Assembly (NCBI GenBank): GCA_963556255.1
Contig: OY744607.1
Location: 4,403,958-4,467,957, forward strand
Reading direction: 5' to 3'
DNA: 64,000 bases
Origin: Allolobophora icterica
Lineage: Eukaryota; Annelida; Clitellata; Crassiclitellata; Lumbricidae
The notes beneath the pieces are model-generated. The model was given only the letters and a program-made list of their open reading frames with translations. It was not told the DNA's origin and did no database searches. The position numbers and the translations under genes were made by a program. Shown piece by piece: positions 52,661-63,838 of the stretch. Numbering within the stretch: the first letter of the stretch is position 1; each line of letters starts with the position of its first letter.

Positions 52661-53091
52661 ATTATTACTTTGACTTGGCCACTGCCCGTACTGTGGTGTT
52701 GCCAGTCCCAAGCCTGGATAAAGGAGGAGGGCGACGCTAAACATCTTTCCTATGACGCAGTATCGTTAAACAATAACTAATCAAATCAACCTTATGTCAT
52801 ATGTATGTAATACTTCCATTGTTCAACGACATCTTGCAGCTGCCATGGCCAGTGACATCGCCTCTAACTCACTGCAAGAAAACGAAACGTTGGTTCAAAT
52901 ATTCAACAGTTTAACATTTTTTAACATTCATTAACAAGCAACCACTTTTTAACAATTTTTACCCAACAGTTAAACAGCATGCTGTTTAACGGTTGGGTCA
53001 AAAAATTTAATTTTTATTAACTTATCATTACTTTATTTTTATTTTTACCACCTGAGGTACCTTCAGCCTCTTGTTATTCTTATCATTTATG

Positions 53092-53351
53092 CAGTCTTGT
53101 TGTCCTCGAGACCAAGGTCTTGGTCTCGAGTGCACTCGAGTTCGTTTTTAAAAGTCTTGGTCTTGGTCTTGGTCTTGAGGTTCAAGGTCTTGGTCTTGGT
53201 CTTGAGGTTCAAGGTCTTGGTCTTGGTCTTGGTCTTTAGGTTCAAGGTCTTGGTCTTGGTCTTGGTCTTGAGGTTCAAGGTCTTGGTCTTGAGGTTCAAG
53301 GTCTTGGTCTAGGTCTTGGTCTTGAGGTTTAAGGTCTTGACAACAAGACTG
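53092..53351. mobile_element. Small non-autonomous hAT element (260 bp)
   Basis: The 13-bp terminal inverted repeats are CAGTCTTGTTGTC and GACAACAAGACTG. A perfect 8-bp duplication, CATTTATG, lies at 53084-53091 and 53352-53359. The first 70 or so bases match the element at 4209, including its palindromes. The interior is entirely GGTCTT minisatellite with GAGGTTCAA spacers. No transposase remnant is present. Confidence 0.9.
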
Positions 53352-53862
53352 CATTTATGCTATTATTATTACTATTACTATTACTACTATTGCTATTATT
53401 ATTAATAATATTATTATTACTGCTATGTTCAGTAGCATTTATTAATCATTCGCTCAGTAGTTAGGCCTATAGGTAGTTTAACGCAGACATGGTATAATAG
53501 GTAAGGTCGTCCACCGTCGTCGCAAGATCTCTTTAAACACTGCCACACTGGGTACTACTAACTAAGTTTCGGATTCGGTTTAAAGTGAAAAACTCCTATA
53601 GTTAAGGATTGTATGCTACAGACAACGTCAACGACCCTGAGAACCATAAAATGCCGCTTAAAAACTCCGCTGCATTAGACACCTTTAAGACGTGTCAGAA
53701 TTTGTTATTTGAATCAATTATTGCGTTAGAAATAATTATCTTCCGTATATACGCTCTTTATGTGATAAGATACATTGGCACGCTTTAAAAAAAGTGAACA
53801 GAGAATTTAAAAAAAAAACTTCAAAGTCTAAGCAAACTTAAATTTTAGTCATTGCAAAGTAC

Positions 53863-54820
53863 TACAACTGTCTCTCATCCTTGTCTTCCGCACTTTACCT
53901 CATTAAACAAACAGACATGTCCAGATAACAATGAAAAAATAACGTTTTCGAATATATCATATCTTTAGTGGAAAATAATTATTTCTGTTAACCAAAAGCT
54001 GGTTTTACAGTTAATGAGTCTGCTTATGCTAATGAGGATACAACTATAAATGATATTGCGCCTTCGTTTTGCCAACTATTTGAAAACCAAACAGTAAAGC
54101 TGATGCAGTAGATGCTAATATTAACGGTTAAATTGAACCATTCAAGTCGTTTCTCATGATCGCTTTGGTTTTTCAATTCAGAACTCGAGAAAAAACACGT
54201 AATCCATCGGTTTTAAAGGCGCTAAATAATTGTCCTAAAGGCATCAAGAACGTGGCCTATATATATGTATGGACTGCTTATTTAAGAGGAATGGTCAACA
54301 TCGGATTAATACAAGATGGGTCCATGCCACGATTAAACACACCCTATAGGCCTACCTATTTAAAATCCAACTATGGATTTATGATCAAAAGCCTCGATCC
54401 TGTCAAAGACAACCTTCATGCGCATGCGCGAGGATTTTCACCGTGGCCCAAGAAAAAAAGTGCACCTTTTCAGCGGTTTAAGGCTATTTAGGCCTACTTG
54501 TCGAATTCAGCTGATTATAGAGAAAGCTTAAATATCCGAGTATCTGGAATTCTGTCCCGCTCGTGTGAAGTTCTCCACTTCATTCAACACTGACAAAAGA
54601 AAGACTTCAACCGTATAAATAACCAAAACATTGGCATAATTGCCGCCTTAACTGCATGCATCTGTTTCAAACATAAGCAAATGCCTGCCTGCCCCAAATA
54701 ATTATACCAATTATGCTGCAGTTATTCTCACTCCAAATGTGACTTATATTCAAGCATTTCAATAAACAAATTCAGTTCTCTTCCTACCAATCCCATTCAT
54801 TTTCTTTATGAACCTGTCAT
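53863..54820. other. Gene-free stretch
   Basis: No supported gene. A 111-codon open frame at 54156-54491 shows no recognisable domain. Confidence 0.4.
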
Positions 54821-54822
54821 TT

Positions 54823-55132
54823 ATTATGACGGGCAAATACTCTAGTTATCTATACATAAAATCTCCATATAGTGTCCGTCTGTCGATAAACGCTACGTCA
54901 CAAACGGCTTCTGTTCTATTGTGAAACATAAACCGGTTGTCTTGACGACGGGGGTCTTGACGACGGCGATAACCAACGATACATATAGGCCTATAATATG
55001 ACGTCATAATATATTGTGGAACAGAAGTCGTTTGTGACGTCAGTACTGTCGTCTTGACGACGGCGATCAGAGCATTTTAACCAACGATAAACACTGCCGT
55101 CATAATTATGACGGGCAAATACACTAGTTAAT
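54823..55132. mobile_element. Foldback-like element bounded by direct repeats
   Basis: Direct repeats ATTATGACGGGCAAATAC (54823-54840 and 55105-55122, followed by TCTAGTTAT or ACTAGTTAA) enclose an inverted pair of 22 bp with one mismatch (54895-54916 and 55019-55040). Three GTCTTGACGACG repeats and a TAGGCCTA octamer lie inside. The superfamily is not identified. Confidence 0.6.
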
Positions 55133-55139
55133 CATTGCC

Positions 55140-55985
55140 AAGATCATCACTTTAAATATTTTGTACTCGCGCGTAGGAAAAAACATCAAAAATGGAACGT
55201 TGCGTGACAAAATACTACCAGTAATATCTTTGAGATCGTTCATCTAATTGCGGTGTTGCTTTCCGTTCAGCGATGGCCTCTCAGTATTGAAAATAAACTA
55301 TTCTTTTAAGAGAAGAAAATTTAGATTTCTAGGTTTTTAAAGACTTCTGAATGTTATTGGTTTTTATTACAGTCTGCTGAAACGTGGACTTCCGACGTAA
55401 AAAGCGCTGCTGTCGACGTCATCGATGTTCTAATTTCTAAACTGTTTGATCTGAAAGTTTAGAAATCATTCGCTTGGTGGCGTAAGCGCCTCTGGGTTCC
55501 TTTATTCAGCGTTTCTTCTTAATGCTGGTTGTGGGCTAAATTAAAGGTCATCTATATCTGGCTTTAAATAACCCCAAAGGTCGGGGTCATAGGTCGGGAT
55601 CAAAGGTCAGAAACAAATTACCGACTAGTTACATATTATTTCGTGTGGAAGCTAGATAGTGCGTTCAACGTTTCTGGTAAACTAGCCCCACCTAGCGAAG
55701 TCGGTTGCAACTACATTATGCTTCAGTGTATGTATCGCGTATGTGTACATCTGTCTGTATATGCTTCGGTGTTTCTGACTGTATGTGCCTTTGTCAGTGC
55801 ATTCTTCTGTCCCTGTTTCTCATTGAAACGATACTAAAGGCATTTACGTTACAATTACATTGTTGTTAGAAGCCATATCACGTGTGACAACAAGACTGCG
55901 CTACACAAATTGTGACCATGTGACATACCACACGACATCATACCACTCTGTAATATACTATAAACCTTAGCCTCGTACCATACCT
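55140..55985. other. Gene-free stretch with an orphan hAT terminus
   Basis: No supported gene. GACAACAAGACTG at 55886-55898 equals the right terminus of the hAT elements at 4209 and 53092. No matching left end was found upstream, so it may be a chance match or a deletion relic. Confidence 0.4.
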
Positions 55986-56292
55986 GTCTATATCATTCCA
56001 TGAAATCCTATATACCATACCATTTGATATAATATGTCATTCACACTGAAATCAGACCCTACTACCATTCACTATCTCGATATTCCACATCCTACTTCTT
56101 TTCATTTAAAACCAATTCTTACCACACCGTTTCATTTCATTGTATACCATACCACTGTATACCATACCATTGTATACCACACCACTGTATGCCATACTAT
56201 TATATACCATACCATTGTATACCATACCATATCATACCACACCATTTTATACCATGCCATTGTGTAACATACCATATCATCCCATACCACTG
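55986..56292. repeat. Minisatellite of CATACCATTGTATAC-type units, left part
   Basis: Irregular repeats of ACCATACCA(T/C)TGTAT. The array is interrupted by the SINE at 56293-56537 and resumes after it. Confidence 0.85.
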
Positions 56293-56537
56293 TATTTATT
56301 TATTTATTATTTATTTATTTCGGATATTTCTATAGCGCCTCCTCAAGTCTTCTACTACTCAGAGGCGCTCCCGACTACAGCATTAGTATACTGTGTCGGA
56401 GTTTTCACGCCGAAGCGCCACGAACAATCGTGAGTGAAGGACTTGCCCAAGGTCCGTACGCAGCGGCCAGAGTGGGATTCGAACCTGCAACCCTCAGGTC
56501 ACAAGGCGCCGAACTTACCACTGAGCCACCACGCCCC
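56293..56537 (-). mobile_element. tRNA-derived SINE (family A), full-length, minus strand
   Basis: Read on the minus strand it begins GGGGCGTGGTGGCTCAGTGG, with A box TGGCTCAGTGG and B box GGTTCGAATCC. It continues with the same central part as the copy at 52430 and ends in the hairpin GTCGGGAGCGCCTCTGAGTAG, GGAGGCGCTATAGAAATATC and an (AAAT)n tail. It is inserted in a minisatellite. The intact A and B boxes make it the better reference copy. Confidence 0.9.
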
Positions 56538-56790
56538 ATAAAATATACCATACTATTGTATACCATACTATTGCACACCATACCATTGCAAACCATACCA
56601 TTGTTTATCATACCACTGTATACAACGTCATGTCATATCATATCGCATACAGTATCATGTCTTAACATCATATACCACATACCATACCATTATATACCAT
56701 AATGTATCACACCATTACATACCATACCATTATAATCATACCATGCCACATCAAACTATCATATACCACATCGTGCCAAAATAGACCCTG
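56538..56790. repeat. CATACCATTGTATAC minisatellite, right part
   Basis: Continuation of the array interrupted by the SINE, becoming more degenerate to the right. Confidence 0.8.
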
Positions 56791-57110
56791 CCAATCTGAC
56801 TTTACTCCGGCGTCAAAGACACCGTAACTCGATTGGCGTGCCTAGTGAGGCGGAACGCTGTTCCGGTTGGCTGATCCGTTGTTCCGCTGTGGTCCGCGGT
56901 GGAACGCCTGAGCTAAATCTGGCGCGAGATCGATTAGAAGACGATGAGGAGCAGCAGCAGCCTCAGCAGCCAACGCATCATCCGTTCAAGCAGAGAATGG
57001 ATGGATTACACGACCGACCGATTATCCGCAGTTGCGCCATCTGCCGAATGCCGCGTCTGCTCACCAGATGGCGTAGTCGCCTGCGCTAACGCCTCTTAAG
57101 AGTTTGACTG
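56791..57110. other. Gene-free stretch
   Basis: GC-richer unique sequence. The short open frame at 56838-57089 has no recognisable domain. Confidence 0.4.
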
Positions 57111-57859
57111 AGGCGGAAGTAGAAGGAGAGACAGACTGACGTGAAGGTAGGTAGACGGACGGACAAGTGGACAGACAGACAGGCACACACAGATAAAGAT
57201 ACATGTAGACAGATGCAGCTAGATACAGAGATGGCTACAGATGTAGGATGAGCTGCAAAAGGGTAAAATATAGAGAGAAAGATACAAAGATGGAGAGAAA
57301 GATACAGAGAGGGAGAGAGACACAGAGAGGGAGATGCGGATACAGAGAGGGAGAGAAACACATAGAGGTAGAGACGGATACACAGAGGAAGAGACAGATA
57401 CAGAAAGGAAGAGACAGATACAAAGAGGGAGAGACGGATACAGAGAGGAAGAGACGGATACAGAAAGGAAGAGACAGATACGGAGAGGGAGAGAGAAATA
57501 CAGAGAGCGAGAGACAGCTAAAGAGAGTGAGAGACGGATACAGAGAAGGAGAGAAAGTGAAAGCCAAACATCGTAACTGATTGTCGGAGTCACACAGCGT
57601 CCAGCATCGATCTCATTTGTTACAGCGAACACTCGTCACGTTTCACATCTCTACGACAGCCAGAAACAGACAGACAGACGTACAGACAGACAGACATACA
57701 GACGGAAGGACAGACAGACAGACATACGTACGGACAGGTGGACGGACGGACAGACAGAGACGGATGGACTAGAGGAAGGACGGACGGACAGATGAACAGA
57801 GATAAAGACAGAGAAACAGCAAGATAGAGACACAGAAAGAGATAGACATAGACACAGAC

Positions 57860-57896
<37 letters not shown>

Positions 57897-57910
57897 GACA
57901 GACAGAAACC
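57111..57910. repeat. Purine-rich minisatellites and (CAGA)n
   Basis: Units of GATACAGAGAGGGAGAGA type dominate 57240-57560. A CAGACAGA-rich region follows at 57660-57910. Arg/Glu-rich and Ser/Leu-rich frames are artefacts. Confidence 0.92.
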
Positions 57911-58074
57911 GCTAACGACAGACAGCCAGTGACAGAGAAAGCGACAGAGAAGAATGACCGCAAAACATAGAGCGACAGGCAGACAATTACGAACCGAGAC
58001 ATCTCTAAACGGACAAACGGCAACAGAAAGCGAAACACGTAGCCATACACACAGACAACAACAGGGCTGGGCGT

Positions 58075-58220
58075 GCCATAAGCGGCGGTGGCGGCGGTGG
58101 CGGCTGTGGCGGCACAGGAGGCTTAAGTCGCAGTATTGACTGTCTCGTCGGCGAAAGAAAAGACTCGATAGGAAGGAAGGGAGGCAGCAGCGGCGGCAGC
58201 GGCGGCAGCGGCGGCCAAAC
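58075..58220. repeat. GGC-rich triplet region
   Basis: (GGCGGT/GGCGGC/GGCAGC) repeats in a CpG-rich setting about 0.7 kb upstream of the LRR-Ig frame. This could be part of its promoter or leader, but nothing in the sequence proves that. Confidence 0.6.
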
Positions 58221-58619
58221 CGATCGCTTTCATCTCAATCGCTTTCATGCCGACCGACGACGAGACCGCACTGTCATCTGCCACGACGTGGATGATGGAC
58301 GAAGGCAGAAACCGTGAATGCATCACCATTACAGCCACCTCCGTGTCTACCACGACCAGTGGTGGTAGCGACTCGCCGTGGTGAGGCGTGTCCGCGGTGG
58401 ATGGTGGTTGAGGATTGCCCCGGTTGTGTCAGGAAGAGAGAGGATGTGATCGGGTTTGCGTGGAAGCGCATGGGACGTCCAGTGGCAATTGGAGATCGCG
58501 TGGCAACGGAATGGCGTGAGGCAATCGCAGATCGTGTTGGAATTGGAGATCACGTCGAGTGGTCATCGAAGATCGTTTGACAATAGGAGGGAGTTCGCTG
58601 AACCACTGGACACCACTTG

Positions 58620-58935
58620 GTAAATCGGAGATCAATTGACAATCGAGATTACTTGGCAATCGGAGATTACTTGGTTATCGGAGTTCAATTGGCAATCGGA
58701 GATCTCTTGACAATCGGAGATTACTTGGCAATCGGAGATCTCTTGACAATCGGAGATTACTTGGCAATTGGAGATCTCTTGACAATCGGAGATAACTTGG
58801 CAATCGGAGATTACTTGGTAATCGGAGTTCACTTGGCAGTTGAAGGTCACATGGTAATTGGAGACTGTATGGCAAGAGGAGATCGTGGAACGATTGGACA
58901 TCACGTGGTAATCGGAGATAGTATGGCAATAAGAG
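58620..58935. repeat. 18-bp minisatellite directly upstream of, and in frame with, the LRR-Ig gene
   Basis: Alternating 18-bp units of the types TTGGCAATCGGAGATCTC and TTGACAATCGGAGATTAC decay to the right. Read in the frame of the downstream gene they give hexapeptides such as DYLAIG and DLLTIG with no stop. They precede a signal peptide, so they are more likely leader sequence than protein. Confidence 0.85.
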
Positions 58936-60686
58936 ATCGTGTGGCAATGCGTCACCATGTGAAAATAGGACGTCGTCGACTGGAACCCTGCTCCATCGGA
59001 ATCGCTCTTCTGGTAGCTGTCGTCTTCGTCATCGGAGGTGGAACTGCGGCCAACGTCGAGGGCTGTCCAAAGTCTTGCTTCTGCAACGCCCTCAGCAAAA
59101 TCGTCTACTGCTCGCGACGCGGTCTGCCCATCGTCCCGGACTCTCTTCCGGAGAACACCCTCCAGCTGAACCTCAACGGGAACAACTTCCGCAGCCGGTC
59201 CCTGCACCGAACGAACTTCTCGCGTCACGTCACCCTCGAGCACCTCTACATGAGCGACTGCGGGATCGAGACGATCGAGGTGGACACCTTCGTCGACCTG
59301 GTCAGTCTCAAGTGGCTGGACATGAGCGATAACAGGCTCAAGGTCATTCAGGACAGTACCTTCCGCGGTCTCCGACTGCAACATCTCTTCCTGAACGGAA
59401 ACGAGGGTATTCGACTACTAGCGACATCTTTCCACGGGTTGGCGACGACCGGGCTCTACCTGCACGACTGCGGACTGACGACTCTGCCACCGGAAGTCGT
59501 AGTACCCCTCAACGGGACGCTCGGCAACCTCTGGTTGAACGGGAACCAGCTGGAGCGCATCGATACCCAACTCCAGACGATCTTCGCGTCGCTGTCGCAT
59601 ATCCGGTTGGCTTCGAACCCGCTGCGCTGTAACTGCGAAGTCATCTGGTTGAAGGAGCTCTTCGACCGGAACGGAGACCTCTTCCGCGGCGCCGAACCTC
59701 CGGCTTGCCACTCCCCCCAGCGGCTCCGAGCCAGGCACTTCGGCGAGCTGTCCATATTCGACTTTCGCTGCCAATCGCCGTCCTTCAGCAACATCGACGC
59801 TCTATTCGGCAGTACCCAGGGCCAACTGAAGTGTGTCGCCACGGGGGACCCCACTCCATCGCTCTACTGGATTCAACCATCCGGAAAGGCGATCAAGTAC
59901 GACCCTCCGCAGACGGAGGAAGTGAACCGTAACGAGGGAGTGCTCGTTCTCGACAGTACCGGATCCGCATCGGCCGGACTGTCAGGTATGTACATCTGCA
60001 TCGCTAACAACGAGGCTGGAAACGTCACCCTTACGATCAACGTCTCCTGGCCCCACGTCAGAACGACCTCCCATCCGAACCACCTGTACCACCATCACAA
60101 CCACATCCTGCCACACCCTCCGCATCATCAACTAACGCCCTCCGAGACCGATCCAGTCCTCCGCGTGAACCCGCTAACCGTCACCCCACACGGACCGTCC
60201 CTTCGTCCCCCGTCATTGCCGACAGAGGGGTACGTTCTTCTGAGGGCGACGCCCCCGATGTCTGGTCCGTCAGCGGCTGAACGCCAGCCGATGTTTACGC
60301 TGACCGAACTGGCGCTGAGCGTCGTAGGAACACACTTCGCGACGATCCTGCTGACCGTCGGATGTCTGTCGATCTATCACTGGACGCGAAGACGGAAAGC
60401 GGACAAGATCCAGAGGGAGCTCTACGCGGACATCCGGCCGGCAACTGGAGGAGTGGCAGGCGGCGGCGGAGGGAAGGTGGGAGGAATGGCGGAAGAGTGT
60501 CACGTGGGAGGAGGAGGAGGAGGAGGGCGCGTGTGTCGAGAGCCAGATGCAGACGGAGGGGGTCAGTGTGGCGGCGTCCTCGCATCTTCTCCCTTCCGTG
60601 ATAAATCGGTGACTGGATGCAATGGCGGCGGCGCCACTCCTGAGCTGCACTTTAGCACGATGCAGTTCCATCTGATGAAACGATAG
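58923..60686 (+). CDS. LRR-Ig single-pass membrane protein
   Basis: Encodes 587 residues. A basic n-region leads into a hydrophobic signal segment (IALLVAVVFVIGG, about 26-42). An LRRNT cap with cysteines starts at C48. About six leucine-rich repeats and an LRRCT cap (NPLRCNCEVIWL ... FDFRC) follow. A C2-type Ig domain has its cysteine pair at C304 and C359. Then come a His/Pro-rich linker, a transmembrane helix at about 463-487, a stop-transfer HWTRRRK and a roughly 95-residue Gly-rich tail. The layout is that of LIG-family surface proteins involved in cell adhesion and neural wiring, but no orthologue can be named. The frame is open from 58617. I start at 58923 because its context (A at -3, G at +4) is good and it puts the signal peptide near the N-terminus; 58947 is an alternative. 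No introns were seen. Confidence 0.85.
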   Translation: MAIRDRVAMRHHVKIGRRRLEPCSIGIALLVAVVFVIGGGTAANVEGCPKSCFCNALSKIVYCSRRGLPIVPDSLPENTLQLNLNGNNFRSRSLHRTNFSRHVTLEHLYMSDCGIETIEVDTFVDLVSLKWLDMSDNRLKVIQDSTFRGLRLQHLFLNGNEGIRLLATSFHGLATTGLYLHDCGLTTLPPEVVVPLNGTLGNLWLNGNQLERIDTQLQTIFASLSHIRLASNPLRCNCEVIWLKELFDRNGDLFRGAEPPACHSPQRLRARHFGELSIFDFRCQSPSFSNIDALFGSTQGQLKCVATGDPTPSLYWIQPSGKAIKYDPPQTEEVNRNEGVLVLDSTGSASAGLSGMYICIANNEAGNVTLTINVSWPHVRTTSHPNHLYHHHNHILPHPPHHQLTPSETDPVLRVNPLTVTPHGPSLRPPSLPTEGYVLLRATPPMSGPSAAERQPMFTLTELALSVVGTHFATILLTVGCLSIYHWTRRRKADKIQRELYADIRPATGGVAGGGGGKVGGMAEECHVGGGGGGGRVCREPDADGGGQCGGVLASSPFRDKSVTGCNGGGATPELHFSTMQFHLMKR

Positions 60687-60694
60687 GAGACACT

Positions 60695-60860
60695 CCTCTA
60701 TGTCTGTCTGTCCGTCTGTCTGTCTGTCTGTCTGTCCGTCTCGGCAATGCATCTATCTCTCGCTGTGCCTCCCTATCTACTTGTTCTCTGTGTGTCTGTG
60801 CGTCTGTGTTTATGTATGTATGTATGTATGTATGTATGTATGTATGTCTGTATGTATGTA

Positions 60861-60913
<53 letters not shown>

Positions 60914-61165
60914 GGTTCTCCTTCATTCATTCATACATCCATTTAGTCAATCATTTATGCTGTCTGTCAATCTGTCAACCTGTCTAGCTGTCTGTCAGTC
61001 TGCTTGACCGTCTGTCAGTTATCTCTTAGTCTGTCTGTATGCCTGACTGCCTGTCTGTCTGTCTATCTGTCTTTCTGTATCTCTTCTCTCTCTACTCTTT
61101 CCTGTCTCCATATCTGTTCATGTCTGTCTGTCTGTCTATCTGACTGTCTGTCTGTCTGTCTCTTC
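60695..61165. repeat. (CTGT)n/(TATG)n microsatellites downstream of the LRR-Ig gene
   Basis: Starts within about 10 bases of the stop codon. (CTGT)n, (TATG)n, (CTGT)n, then degenerate CTGTCTGT to about 61165. If transcribed, it would form the 3' UTR. Confidence 0.95.
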
Positions 61166-62054
61166 CTCTAAATCTATCCAAATGCAACATTTATTTACAA
61201 CTGTACGCTTTTAAGTACCACTTCCTAGCTACCTGCGCTGTCGAACATTGGCGCTCTCTTCTAAGAACCAACGACATACATTAATCCGGACTGAAACGGG
61301 CAGCAGAGGGGTTGCAGCCCATCTGCCCCGCCGGGTGACGACCCGTGAACTAACTGTACAGGAGACGCAGCGCCATTGATCCATGCCAAGTGCGGGTGGT
61401 GTGTACTAACCAGCGACCCCCAAAGGGGCAAGACTTTTAGTGAACCTGCAGGGGTCTCGACGCCAGTACGGGAACTTTTACTTGGCATTGCGTGTATACA
61501 TATCTCGTGTTTATCTATAATTCAACGTACCTTGTAGTTCCTATCTTTACCCTAGCTTATCTTGCTTTAACTTTTTTTACCTTATTTACCTTGCTTATCT
61601 TACCATAATTTACCTTGTATATATTTACCTTGTCTTAACTAATTCTACCTTTCAAACTTTTTCTCACTTTACTTGACCTTACGTTATTTTATCTTAGATA
61701 CCTCAACTTAAATTACTTTAGCTTGTAAACCTTACCATACCTTATTTCACCTTACATACTTTACCTTACCTTGCTTTGCCCGGCAAGTCTTACTTTAACT
61801 TGTATACCTAACCTACCTTTATTTTAACCAACTGCAGATCTTACCTTGCCTTACCTGACATACTTACCTAAGCCCTACGTACCTAATCCTGCCGTTATCT
61901 CGTTTCTTGAGTCGAAAAATCAACGTGATATTAAATACAAAATCTCTATTCTGCATTGCTGTATATTATCCATGTGATGTATCAAAACATTCTTCAGAAT
62001 TATAATCAATGCTTGTACAATGCCTATTGTTCGTGAATTTATTCATACCTACGT
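61166..62054. other. Gene-free stretch with degenerate TTACCTTG repeats
   Basis: No supported gene. 61540-61880 is a loose array of TTACCTTGC, TTATCTTAC and similar words. 61260-61500 is unrecognised. Confidence 0.5.
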
Positions 62055-62436
62055 CATGCAACCATGCGCCATTTTAAAAAGAAACAAACAAACAAAATTC
62101 GAATTAAACAGAATTGCGTCCAACATATTGATGTATGTTTAATTCGTCTTTGTGTGTACTACTTTCCACCACATTTACTGCCAATAGAGACGCTTGATAT
62201 CTAGGTCAATATCTGCATATATGAATATTCATATTCATCATGCAACCATTCGCTACCTTTAAAAGAAATAACATTAAAAGAAATTATTGAATTAAACGGA
62301 GTTTCGTCCAGCGCATTCAAGTCGCATTGATCTACGTCCAATTCGTCTTTCTGTGGACTACTTTCCACCGCATTAACTGCCAATAGAAACGCTTGATATC
62401 TAGGTCAATATTCGCATATATGCGTATTCATTTTGT
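62055..62436. repeat. 184-bp tandem duplication
   Basis: Two copies start at CATGCAACCAT (62055 and 62239). Both contain GAATTAAAC, AATTCGTCTTT, ACTACTTTCCACC, CTGCCAATAGA and GCTTGATATCTAGGTCAATA in the same order. A decayed third start appears near 62437. Confidence 0.9.
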
Positions 62437-62779
62437 TCATGTAATAATTTCTTGGCATTAACAAAAATGCGTGCACGTCAATGGTTTGTGTGATAACAAT
62501 AAAGACCGGCGAAAATTGATAACAAATGAACATTTAAGCCATTTACAGCCAAAACAAATAAGCTAGGCCCTAAATATACACATATATAAATTGACACAAT
62601 GTAAATATGCATATAATCATATATAAAAATATATAAATATTGATATATATATATAAATTTCTGTGTGTGTACACTTGCGTCAATAAGTCTATAGGCTCCG
62701 ACGGCAGGTGGCCTTATATTCAATAGACGCCGAGGCCCATATATCATCTATATTTATACACAAATGTTATATGATTATG

Positions 62780-62810
<31 letters not shown>

Positions 62811-63124
62811 TGGTGAACATTGTCCAATCATCTCGCCAATAGACCTTTAGCAGACTACAATGGATGCGCGGATTCACACACAGGTTATAATATATTGAAT
62901 ACAAGGGAATATACATATACATATATTTACATAGATATATATATATATAGACTTATCAGTCTATATAAATATATATGTGTGTCGTGTATTTGTATAATCA
63001 GTTGGCCATATAAATCTGGTGAGCGGTGTTTGTTGTGGGAATTATTCAGAGAAAGCCTCTATTACGGCAACTTTTAACCTTTGTGAAGACAATTACTACG
63101 CCACTGAAAAACAATTATGTTCTT
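62437..63124. other. AT-rich gene-free stretch
   Basis: No supported gene. TATA-rich simple repeats lie at 62570-62660, 62775-62805 and 62905-62975. Confidence 0.45.
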
Positions 63125-63514
63125 CCTTATGCATGTGTGTATGTATGCATGTATGCATGCATGTATGTATGTATGTATGCATGTTTGCATGTGTGTATGT
63201 ATGTGTGTATGTATGTATGTGTTTATGGATGCATGCATCCATGTATGCTTTATATATGTATGCATGTATGCGTGGGTATGCACGTATGTATGTATGTAAG
63301 TATGCATGAATGTATGTATATATGTATCTTTATATGTATGCATGCATGTATGTATGCATGTATGTATGCGTGTATGTATGCGTACATATGTGTGCATGTA
63401 TGCATGCATGCATGCAGGTATGTATATATGTACGTATGTTAATATGTTTGTATGTGTGTATGTATGTATGTATTTATGTATGTATGTATGTATGTATGTA
63501 TGTATGTATGTATG

Positions 63515-63545
<31 letters not shown>

Positions 63546-63562
63546 GTATGTATGTATGTATT
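63125..63562. repeat. (TATG)n microsatellite, left part
   Basis: Imperfect ATGT/ATGC tetranucleotides, becoming pure (TATG)n at about 63465-63545. Confidence 0.97.
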
Positions 63563-63838
63563 TTGTATTGTATTTGGATATTTATAAAGCGCTTCTAGCG
63601 GGAGGGCCATTCAGAAGCGCTCCCAGTGCAAGAGACCCCGAGAGAAAAAGCAAGTCTTAAGAAAGGTAAAAGAGGAAGAGACGTTACCTGAGAGAATAGA
63701 AGAACGAACGAACGGAGGAAGCTCATTCCAAAGAGCAGGGCCAATGGAAGCAAAGACCTAGATTGAGCCGGAGAAGTCCTGACACGGGGAACGAGGAGGT
63801 CCAAACGGTCAGATGAACGAAGAGGACGAAGAGAAGAT
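63563..63838 (-). pseudogene. LINE 3' end embedded in (TATG)n
   Basis: On the minus strand it reads LDLLVPRVRTSPAQSRS, then after frame changes a C-terminus SCTGSASEW. The terminal hairpin follows (GGGAGCGCTTCTGAATGG, then AGAAGCGCTTTATAAATATCC, 63580-63625). Pure (TATG)n flanks both sides, so the fragment sits within one microsatellite. Confidence 0.75.

Larger units (their letters stand above)
51275..53862. repeat. Segmental duplication, unit B
   Basis: Colinear with 46672-49803 and in the same orientation, 1.5 kb downstream. Unit B alone carries three tandem copies of a 120-bp block (51975-52340), a SINE (52430-52660) and a small hAT element (53092-53351). Confidence 0.85.

Noticed and set aside
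54156..54491. 111-codon plus-strand frame as a gene
   Set aside because: No recognisable domain, signal or repeat-free homology pattern, and no support beyond openness.
58632..59384. 250-codon minus-strand frame over the LRR-Ig gene
   Set aside because: Shadow of the 18-bp minisatellite and of the LRR-coding strand. The plus strand has the signal peptide, LRRs, Ig and membrane helix.
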